In this document: positions 36,740-47,191 of the stretch, one piece after another
Position numbering within the stretch: the first letter of the stretch is position 1
Layout of the letters: each line of letters opens with the position of its first letter
DNA from: Pseudoscleropodium purum
Lineage: Eukaryota; Streptophyta; Bryopsida; Hypnales; Brachytheciaceae
Direction: 5' to 3'
Assembly: GCA_963969395.1 (NCBI GenBank)
Contig: OZ017796.1
Span: 13,890,501-13,954,500 of the forward strand
Length of the DNA: 64,000 nucleotides
Program-made: the position numbers and the translations under genes
The notes under the pieces: generated by a model
Told to the model about the DNA's origin: nothing
Database searches by the model: none
What the model saw: only the letters and a program-made list of their open reading frames with translations

Positions 36740-36900
36740 ATTTTTATTGACAGACATTCAACTAATTATTGGACCCTATTAGCAAGAGAAAAATCATTCA
36801 TATGTACTTTCGAACATATTATTTGGACATTGTAAGAATAAGTTGTGGATTTTTAAAGAACTGACTACAAATGCACCTAATATCAACACTAAGGTTTGAT
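36740..36900 (+). repeat. Dispersed repeat family D, copy 3
   Basis: Contains TTAGCAAGAGAAAAATC, ACATATTATTTGGACATTG and AGAATAAGTTGTGGATTTTT in the same order as the copies at 13.4 and 46.4 kb. Non-coding. Confidence 0.55.
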
Positions 36901-39613
36901 ATTCAGATATAGTACATCCTTATAATCACATCTATTTATTTTCAAAGATTTTTCAAGATTTTAGAAGTGACAGTTATGGTGGTACATAGAAGGTTATAGG
37001 TGTTGCTACTTTACACCAAATTCGAGGATCTGCTCAATCTTTTAGCGCCAACTTGTGTTTTGGTTTTACTCACATAAAAATACAATGCTCTCAAACACTA
37101 ATCTAAATGGTAAGTTTTCCATTCAAACAAGAATTGATGAAGGAGACTAAGGTATCCAAGTTGTCAAGCCACATTACTTTGAAGATTGAGGTTGCAAGGC
37201 AAGCTCACCATAGAAGCACAACTTGTTGTATACTATCTAATGGGATCCTAGAAGAAAGCATCTTGGGAGCTTGGAGAAAGGAATACTAAGAAAACCAAGG
37301 AAAATTTTGGCAAAACTCTCCCCCCACTATGGCCATTGCCCATGGCTATATTGAAAGAAGCAAATGACTTCTTCTAAAATGGTTCACTTTTATATGTTTG
37401 GAATTTAAAAAAGATTTTAATTTTCAATTGTGGTCAATGCACCGAAAATTGATAAGTTTTTTACAACTCCTCTTGAAAAACACCCTCCATCCTTTAGGGA
37501 TTAATTTTTTATTTATTTTGTCTCAATAACCTTGATGAATATAATACTTGTAACAATATGTTACAAAAATTAATGTATTGAATATTCCTTCTTATCCCAA
37601 GAATATAGGCAAAAGACTTTGTCTTCATTCATCATCAAACATATTCGTAATTGAGCAATTTGCTTTTGCCTATTTTGTCATTGTAACTTAAATTCAAAAA
37701 TCCAAAGACCAAAACTATAAGAATCTACTATGCAATACTATTTATCAATATTATAAATTTATGATTGTTAGTTGGCAAATAAAAATATTAATCAAGTCTA
37801 TAATATATGTAAAGTTATAGTATAATGAACTTTGGTTTAAAAAATCGAATGACCAATTTTTTTTAATTAATTATATTTTTGATTTATTTCAATTATTTTA
37901 AAATTTAGAACAAAATAATTACAATCAATAAAAGAGATTTTCAATGATTTTCTCCTTAACTTGAAAGAGGATATAGATGGTGGATTTAGACTATAATACT
38001 ATCTAGAATCTTAATGGCCTTCTCTATACATTAGATGAAATTTGAGGGTTCTAACAGCCCGTTTGGGGCTTGTTCTGTCGTTGTTTCTTTGTAGTGAAGA
38101 ATACAACTGGCTATTCTAAATTTATTTTATTTTATTTTTTAAATTCTTAGAATGCAAAAAAATGTTGAAATCTTTAAAAAAAATTTGGAGCAATGATATA
38201 GCACTCTCTTGGCCACGTTAGATTGCACTATTGGATGTGTTCATAGTGTTCTCAAGGCTTGATAACTCGCAATCTCTTGGAGCCTTCAAATTTCATTTAA
38301 TGTTCCCTTTGATTTCTTTTTAATGATATGTTACAATGGATAGAAGAATAAGAGCAAAATTATTTCTTCCAAGTGCATAGAGTAAAGCCCCATGTTTAGT
38401 GTTCAACTTGTCTCTTTGCAATGAATTCGCCATTTGTTTAAAAATAAATATTAAAATTAGGATGCTTGACAATAATGAGATAGTTATTCATTTCTAACTC
38501 TCACCTTTTTGAAATTTTTCATTCATTCATCCAAACCATACTCATTTCTTGTCATTTGAAATTACACAAATTTTAACACTTATGTAGTTTTTTTATGAGG
38601 TTGATGAATGATGCATTGGAAAGTCAACAAATGAACATCTTAAAATAATATTCTTATTTGTTGAATGGATACAATTCCAAAAATCCACCAAAGCATTTCC
38701 AAAGACAATGACATCACCACTAACATAAACATTTAGTAGCATGCATTGTTGTTGTCTTGCTTAGACGGTAGATGATGGCTTTAAAGTATACAATGGCTTT
38801 AGAGTAGATGGTATAGAATATTCTACACCCAACAACCTTCATACCCATTGCCTCTTTCCTCTACTCATCACATTGAGCCTCCACCTATTCACTTAGTTGT
38901 TGATGAAGTACTATTGAATGTAGAATATTCCAAATCACCTATTATAAAGCTAAGATAGTGATAGTGCATGCTTTAAATGTTATGAATTGGATGAATATAT
39001 ATGAGGTAAAACAACCTATTACGGACCAAATAAGGGGGTTGCCTTCATTTCTGAAATTTTCTACTTTTTTTTTCTAGAGATATAGAGTGATAGAAATAGT
39101 GAGAGCATTTGAAACTACATTTTTTTGACAAAGTTTGAATTTGTTATGAATTTCTAAAGTGTTTAGCACATACGGCCTAAAAGAGTTTGTAGACTACCCC
39201 CAAACCAACCAAAATTGATCCATAATGCTCATCTTACTCATCTATAGTGGTCACAATATTTTCTAACATAGAAGACTTAGAAAGGCGCTTCTTGCAATGA
39301 ACCAATACTAAAAACCTGAAAGTTCCTATTGTAGTCACTAATCACTCCATTCCAATTAGCTAAGACTTTGAATGTGGCCCAAATCTCAATCACTAAAAAT
39401 ATCCCATAATGGGGTCATTCTTAGGAGTCCGTAATGACTTGTTTTACCTTATATTTGGAAATGCCTAGTATTTAGTTCCATCAATAGTACACATATTTTA
39501 TTTATGGATGAAAAACTTTACAATACAATAAGTTATCACTAAAGTTATTTAGTCAAGATTCGCAAATAGTCTAGTTTCTCAATAGTAAGAAAAAGATCAT
39601 GCACCCACTCATT
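36901..39613. other. AT-rich intergenic stretch
   Basis: No gene is recognised. ATCCTTTAGGGATTAA at 37489-37504 is a further right-end motif of the palindrome family without an obvious partner. GCAATGAATTCGCCATTTG followed by an A-rich run near 38420-38445 resembles the LINE tails at 3 and 5 kb and may be another short relic. Confidence 0.4.
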
Positions 39614-39918
39614 GAGGGCCTATTTACATGCTCCCTAGTGGATAGAGAGCTATATGGCGAGCTACAAGGAAAAATACAAATTCCACTTTTATGTGAACTT
39701 CATGGGTGGGGGAATTATACAATTAGGATTCAACACGTATTAGATTCTCTCATGATTCATTAATTTCTACTAATGGATTTGTCTAGTAATATTAGTTGAA
39801 AATGAAGTTTTTTTTTCCGCTGTCCACCTTGGCAAGGCAATTGGTGAAGGTAATTTTGTCTTCATGCTTGTTTTAGGTTCAAATTTGCCTACCGGGCGAA
39901 CATGTAAGCCCACCCTAA
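39614..39918 (+). mobile_element. MITE-like element with TCATT flanks
   Basis: The left end GAGGGCCTATTTACATG and the right end CATGTAAGCCCACCCTAA are imperfect inverted repeats sharing AGGG and TTACATG. The five bases TCATT directly precede (39609-39613) and directly follow (39919-39923) the element, a candidate target-site duplication. At about 305 bases and with no open frame it fits a non-autonomous DNA transposon. The superfamily is not certain. Confidence 0.6.
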
Positions 39919-40236
39919 TCATTACAAAAAATTCAGGCCTCGGGAAGTCTACGAGTTTGGAACTACCCGCAACTACCTTGATGCGATTAGAGAGGAAATT
40001 TCTCAGTTTTTTATTTTTTAATGAAACCCGCTAATGTAGCACTACTTGTGCCACATCAGTGCCACGTCAGGTTTTCATACCTTTTTAAATATTTTTATTT
40101 ATTTATTTAATATCTATTTTTCCAAAAAAAGATATTAAAATTTTTTAATTTTTAAAATTTTCCTGTAATTGCACTGCGGGGCGCTGAAAACAAATTTCTT
40201 AACGGCCGGCCAGAGGGCTCAGATTTTTCCTAATGT
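39919..40236 (+). mobile_element. MITE-like element, family II, copy 2
   Basis: The left end CATTACAAAAAATTC and the right end AGATTTTTCCTAATGT are imperfectly inverted. The interior shares GCACTACTTGTGCCAC, GTGCCACGTCAG, TTTATTTATTT and a GCACTGCGGGGC stretch with copy 1 at 23839-24098. It abuts the preceding MITE directly, so one element probably inserted at the edge of the other. Confidence 0.65.
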
Positions 40237-40959
40237 ACCGGGTGTGAGAGTGCTGGGGCTCCTTTCTTTGGAATCTACCAAAACATGCTTCCCATTTGAC
40301 TGGACCCTTATCCCTAGTTCTGAAATGTCCCAACTCCACAATTCCACAAAATGTCTCCACAGGCGTCATCCTCGGAAACATCCTAACACTCGCGAACAAC
40401 TGAAGTCCAGTCACAGGGCGGGTGAATAGGATTAAAAAACATAAAAACTGAAGCAAAAAATCTGAAAGATCTTTCGCGTAGGCAGTTGCGCAGGCAGTTC
40501 ATCTGGCAGTACAAGTGAACAGAACACGTGAACGGCGGACGAGATGGGAAAGTGAGATCCGAGGAAGAAATAAGTATATTTTCAATTGGACTAAAAGTAA
40601 TAAACCATCACATCTCCAATACGCAAGGGTAACTTACTTTTGAATTTATCCTAAGCTTGAAGTTGAAGGTTAGAAAGGGAGAAAAATTACTTTAATTGTG
40701 TACATTTGAGAATTTGAATGTACAGTACATCATTATAGTGCATTCCAACATTTATTACAAAGGCAAGCCTACAATTTGGACATGCTTTTATTTTTCCTTA
40801 ATTATTTAGGGAATTGATCCTCTTATGGGGTTTAAATTCAAAATTTTCCATTCTATACTTTGTATTGTAAATATTCCCTCTATTATATTTAAAAAAGAAG
40901 TAAACATTGATATTATTTAGAAACGTATTGTTTCTTTTTCATTTTTCCAAACGAAACAC

Positions 40960-41770
40960 TCACTTAGAGACAGACGGAAGGGGTGACATAACACCGGTAA
41001 CTTCCAGCCAAGGGGAAAATGCTGAGTGACACCACCCTTTAGTTGCTTCAGCTCAAAAGCAAGAGTGCGGTAATGCCGGCTTCAGTAAAAGACAACGCGA
41101 TATCTGCAATATATCTTCACGAACCCCAAAAGATCAATCGCCGGGGCAGCCAGCGCCAACGGGTCGGGAATATGCGCGAGACCCGGCCAAAGACCCGGCC
41201 AATCAGCCCCAAGCCAAAGACAACGGACGTCCCAGATCTCAGACCCCTGAATCGACGTCTCCCAACATCCCTGCGTTCCCAGCCGTTTCTTCTCATGTGG
41301 CTCAGATGGCTCCCCCGTCCGCTGCAATCTGGGCCAAGTGCATAGCCCACAAAAGGCGGAGCCTCTTCCCCTGCCACCGCGTGGCGTCATGCACTCCAAG
41401 TGAACTCGCTCGCTCCCCGTTCGACAGCGGAGCTGTGGATGTGGAACTGATTCCATGGATTTCTGTTCGTTGCATTCCCCCCCTGGGATGGACAGAGTGA
41501 ATGAGAGTCTCCGGCAGCGTCATGGACGGATGAAACTGAATCTCTTGGCTGCAATGCGTCGGGCAAACTAGAGGCTGGGCGGGGGCCGGCGGAGCTGCCG
41601 TGGCATGGGAGGCCAAAAGATCAGGGGCTTATAAGAATCGGAGGCGGCGGGAGGTTATTCGGTGTGGAGCTTGTTTTCTTGCTGATCATTTCTGTCGATG
41701 GATTCGATGCGGGCGACGTGAAGGATGCAATATTGCGGAAGCGCATTCAAAGTTGAGAACAGGTTTTGGT
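40960..41770. promoter_or_regulatory. GC-rich island, possible orphan promoter
   Basis: Against AT-rich flanks this 800-base stretch is GC-rich with many CpG dinucleotides, like the LHY upstream region. Frames are open on both strands with no recognisable domain. A CCAATCAGC word occurs at about 41200. The most economical reading is an unrecognised transcription start, with the transcript running rightwards into 42-46 kb, or a decayed gene start; both are inference. Confidence 0.35.
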
Positions 41771-44700
41771 GGGATATATGTTTTTATGTATATGCAGGCA
41801 GCGTTTAGTTTTGACAGGGGTGGGTTATAGTCACTCGATCTGTTGTTGGAAATAAATAGATCAGGTGGCCGGTGGAATCGAATGGTGCGGAGAATTTTTT
41901 CTCGGCAAGCATTGTTTTTAAGAAGCGTTTTTGACACCAAGGGGAAATGGTGCGGTACTGTTGAGCCCATGTACATCAATGGCGCACACTGATGTTTCCA
42001 GGGAGCCAGAGAACTATCATATATATACTGCATATGGATGTCTTAACTCGAGCAAAGACCCTGCGGAACGGCCCTGGAGATTTGCATCTTTTATCAGGGG
42101 AGAATGGGAAGATTGAGTATTGTAATATGAGGCGATTGAGTATGACTGATCTTTTTTAGACTTGGCCCATTCTGATTTTTTCTAGAGCAGAGATCTATGT
42201 CAGGTGGACGATGGTGTTAATTAATATGTTGCATGATCGAAAAGCGTATACTTGGGAGAGTGTGGGGGTTGCGGAAGCTGACAGGTGTGAGCCAGCCATG
42301 CCTGAGGATTTAGAGTCGCTGCTTGGGAGGGGGCTCTTTCTGAACGGAGCTAAGCATAATTAGTATCATGTGGCGATCAGTGATGTATTGTGGAGCAGTT
42401 GGGTTGTCGGCTGCGGTGATCAGAAGGGCTTCTATGAGGAAGGATCAGGTTTTGCAGGATGGGCGTGATAAGTATGGGTGATTCTGGAAACTTAGAATGG
42501 GTGCAAACTCTGGCTTCAAGGGCGTTATTGCAGTAAATATTTTCTGCAGGTAATATTGCAGTAAAAAGTTAACCATTTCCTGAACAAGGTCGTTGCGTAG
42601 TTGTACTGCAGATCTTTTCTAGCGTGTGGCGCCTTCTCGATCCTTTGGTATTGGGATGGTCGCCTTACCCCTTACCTTCCCCTGAACACCTTTCGGTTCT
42701 ACGCCGTTCCAGTAGCCAACTGACCTGAACGAGATCAGATACGTATATCATACATTTTTATCCGTTGAGATAGAGACACTCCTAAGGCCGGCTGGTCATT
42801 CTGTATATGGTATACTCTACCTCAAGGCAGGTGCATCCCAAGGTTTGTCATCTTCACAAGGAATATATATTCTGGCATGAGGAAGGAGAATTTCCATGAA
42901 CTGCGCGATTTACAACTTTGAAGCTGTATTTCTGTCAGTGTGGACACTCTATCTTTCGTCAGATATTTGCACATGGCAAGAAAAATGCGATAAATGACGA
43001 GCTCAAACGGTATATATGCTCTGCATTTCAACGTCATAGGAGTGGCACTATTCTTTGTGAGTCACTGAGATACTAAGAATGTGATTCAGGAATAGGCAGA
43101 TCTTGCTAGCAGTGCGAGTGAAACAAATCCTCATGGCCATTCTTACGAGGTGGAGGAAAAATCAGTCATATAGCGATGACATATACCCTGAGGTGAACAG
43201 TTATGAGGAATTCATATGTGAAGCTGTTCAGAGGATGTCAAGCTCTCCTGGATACCATGCACGTGGGGTGAGGGAAGGTCTCAATTGCAATCATCTCATC
43301 ATCTCTCCATCTCACCATCAAATAATCGCAATGGGATAGTGGCACAGCTAACATTTGTCCGTGTTTGGATAATGCACCCTTATTCAGCTGATTATGGACT
43401 AGATAACCTCGAGCCAGGAGGCTTGTGAAGGTCATCAGACGCAGCGTCAAGTCATTTGTGGAATCATCGAAGGGAGCCCGGAGGCACACGGTTCCAGGGT
43501 AACTGGCACATAAATAGTGAATGTTTACCTGCGTATGTTTGGTGTCTCGGGGGTTTGAGGGCATGTGCACGAATGTCTAAATTTTGTACTTTTTGGTTGA
43601 TCAAAGGACTCACATTAAGCAGATGAAGAGGTCATAGATTATTGCCTTCCTCGGACGAATATACCAGAGAGTGATACAATTGCCACCAAATTTAGACTTG
43701 GCATTATGTGAAATCATGCAAGAACAGAAGCAGACGTGAAGCAAAGAGCTCCTTCACAGAACTGCTTTCTGAACACTCCAGCTGCATCGCTAAATGTGAA
43801 TCGCTTTGCAGAGGTTGCATGTGATCACAGCGGAAAATTTGACTTCAGAATATGAGACATTCATGTCTCTAGCTACCTGAGAATGTCAATGTGTGTATCA
43901 TGGGATGCAAGGACATGAAACTCATTGAATTTCTCAAGTAGCGGCTCACACACAAATGTCACATTCTACCTTATGTCGAGCTTGGGTACGTCTATTTCTT
44001 TCCATGAACTGTAGAATTCTGACCAATGTTTATATCTTTCCCTTGTTAGATCGGAAATGACAGTAAAATGCGATCCCTTAATCTTAACAAAATGACTCAC
44101 TTTTCGTCAAATTCTTCGTGTCCTTAATAAGCAAATGGATTCTGCTAGTTGTAGCGCATGTGCCAATTGCTATGGAAAACGAAGAAATGTACTTCAGACG
44201 AGAAAACAAGGAATTCACCTTCACAGCTGTGAAGATGACGCTAAGCTCTCTAAGATACAAAACAAAGGTGGGAAAATGAAGGCCTGAAATAGCTGCTGGG
44301 GATTTGCTCCAAGAATTCCCACTTGAGTGGGCACGTCACCACTTTGAGTCTCCGATCCACTACGCAGAGTTCGACTTTAACTTGTAAAACCTTATGTTAA
44401 GGAAAAAAAACAAAGAACACTTTTTCATCTAAAATGACATGCATAGCACATTCAATTACAGTATCCATTGCAATGAACTGCTGGACACTCAAAGCCTCTA
44501 AGACAACATTCTCGTACATTCTGCAGCTTGTCACACTGTCATTGACTATAATATGGCCTTCTCTTAAACGATATTATGGAATATTCTGCGAAATTTTCAC
44601 TTTTGACTGTAAGACACTTGTCACACTCACACATTCAGATTAAGGGGTTAATTAAAGTGTACAACATTTTTCGTCACTGGGCTGGAAGATAAAAAAGGGT

Positions 44701-46400
44701 TAGTAACCCTACAGTAGTTCACTACAATTATAAAATCCATTATCTTCAGGGCGGCAACAACTAGTCAGCAAGATCATGAATTCATGAGTCCTGATATTCA
44801 TACTACGCAACAGTTCACCCCTTATTAGACCTCCGAGACAAGACTTCTGTCACTGACCGACTCAGATAAAAGATATTTGATCAACTTCTGCAGTTCATGC
44901 GGAGATATTTTATCCGCATGTTGTGAGTCATCAGAGATATTTTACCACGTATTTCATTCAGAGATATTTGCATGTGACAGTCGTGACTGGTGTAACCGCA
45001 CTGGCCGGCAAACAGAGATGACGTAATCAATCTCCCAAAATTCCAAACGCAAATCTTGTCCTCAATTCTCAAACAAATACATTAGGTTATGAGTGAAATG
45101 CATTTCTTCTAATTGACCTAACATTTGCACTTCCTAATTCAAAGTAATGAGATTGCAGTAACTAACAAATATGCCGACTCCGCAAAAATGACCTTTTCTG
45201 CAGTTTCTTGCTCGTTTTTGAGTCAAATCGTGCAAGTAATATCTTGATGAAAAGCTTCTGAAATTGCGCTTCTAATGAGCCGTTACACGCCTCCTAATTT
45301 GGAGAAATGAGATGACAACCACCTATTGAAATTTGCTGCCGTTTCAAGTTACGTGAGTGAGGTTTTTACATGATATGTAAGCCTCTTGTTTCAGTTGCAG
45401 AGTGCCACAATTACAAAGTAACCCTGTCTCGAAATGAATACCGTGTGAAAGTGGCTAAAAGGGTGTGAGGGTGGAAAGTAAAATCAGAAATGCATGAGAC
45501 CGACATTGACACTTTGGGGATGTCGAAGCGAGGTCTTGCATGACATGCAGCCGTTTGGCAGCCGTGCTACTGACAGCAGGTTGAGTGAAGTTATCTCCCA
45601 CTTGCAGGGACTACTTAATTACATCGCTCTTGTCATGCAAGCAGATTTTTTTGACAAATATCTCAACTGGAAGGTCAGTCCTGAAAATGTCTCACCGACC
45701 TTCATACTGGAATGACGGTACTGAGGAAAATATCTGGAAAGATCAAATCTGAGTCACTAACAGAGGCTACAGATGAAACATCATTATTGAGGAAATGAAG
45801 ATACCTCGTGCATGCAAATATCTTCCAAATAATCTTACTTTGCCCAAAGAATCATCAAACATCTAGAATTGCTACACTTATGGTGCAAAGGCGACCACGG
45901 AGTCTTCGTAAGTCATAACGCAACTCAAAATTCACAAACTAGTTGTCTATAAAGTCCATGAAAATCTGTTATGAAATTCTATCTTGTGAAGCCATGCATA
46001 TCCACTTCAGAATCTATATTTCGTGGCACGACGACGCTACCTCAATGTGGTTATGACTCAGACCTCTTGGTCAGATATCAAATATTCATTTTAGTAAATT
46101 ATTAAAGATGTGAGCCCCAGTAGGTACAGAGGCGCTCACTGCGCCAAGACTTTTCCCATCAGTTGTGCTGTCACCACCGTCAAAGCGCCGACAAAAACAC
46201 ACGATTGCCTGCAGGAACATATGTCTTAGAAACATCTTAGACTAACAGTCTACAGAATGAGGTGAAACTCAGTGGCATTTCTCCTGAAATAAGCTACAGT
46301 AGAACAAGTTCTGAGCTCCTGCCAAATAATAATAAAGAACTGTGCATCACCGAAGGTATTAAGTAATGAACCTACACCATCAACTTTATCTGGACTATAA
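41771..46400. other. Balanced-composition stretch, no gene recognised
   Basis: The stretch is less AT-rich than most of the window and not obviously repetitive, which suggests single-copy sequence. I scanned the listed frames on both strands (for example 43103-43339 plus and 43238-43570 minus) and found no recognisable domain. It could hold introns or a non-coding transcript starting from the island at 41 kb. Confidence 0.35.
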
Positions 46401-46409
46401 GGTATGAGC

Positions 46410-46620
46410 ACCTGTAATTGTCACTAATTACAACTAAGCATATTTCCTATTATTAAACATACATTATTTTTATTTGATCTTATTAGCAACTGGAGGAGGA
46501 TTCCAATGTTCTTTAGCATGCATTATTTGGACACCTTATGAATAAATTTTGAATTTTCGAAGTACTTCTCCTAAGTGTTCCAAAATCCAACACTAGACTC
46601 ATAGATTTTCATTGTTTTGA
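46410..46620 (+). repeat. Dispersed repeat family D, copy 4
   Basis: Contains CACTAATTAC, a TTATTAAACATACATTAT word, GCATTATTTGGACACCTTA and GAATAAATTTTGAATTTT, in the same order as the copy at 13440-13640. It lies about 0.6 kb downstream of the ABA4 stop. Confidence 0.6.
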
Positions 46621-47191
46621 TTGTGCACATCTTGTGTAATCAATATATCTAAGTTTTAGTGTAGCTTTTTGGTCAATACATACGCGTTTCATTTTGGGCA
46701 GTGTTATTACAGTCGTACATACCTTAAGATAGTAGTCTATACCTTAAGCTTCCCTGCTCTGCCACTGCTAATTACAAACCTTCATTACCATAGAAGTGTA
46801 TATACATTGGTCACCTGGTGCTTCAAACCTTGTGGTGCATTTCGATACCTTTTCCGAAACCTTAGCCTAGTGGAACAGATTGTAATCAAATTGGGTTGCT
46901 TCTCCAAGCTACTAATGAGAGTTTGTAATTCGGAATCTCCTAGTGAATTCTTGCATGTTTCACGGCTTGAAAGACTCTAGTAGAAAAACCACAGTCACTA
47001 CTCCCGCAGCTACGAGGGATAGTTTATGCCCAAGTGAGCTGCCTCAAGTCAAATGCTCTGTTTTTGTTTAAACGAAACATGAAAAGTGAGACATCAGCAT
47101 GGAGCACGTCTAGTCGTCATTCATCAATTCTAGGGTTCGATCAAGCAAGTCCCTTGGAACAATTAGTGATTCAAAATGATACCATTAGCGA

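Noticed and set aside
43238..43570. 110-codon minus-strand frame
   Set aside because: No domain or homologue recognised; chance frame in balanced-composition DNA is enough to explain it.
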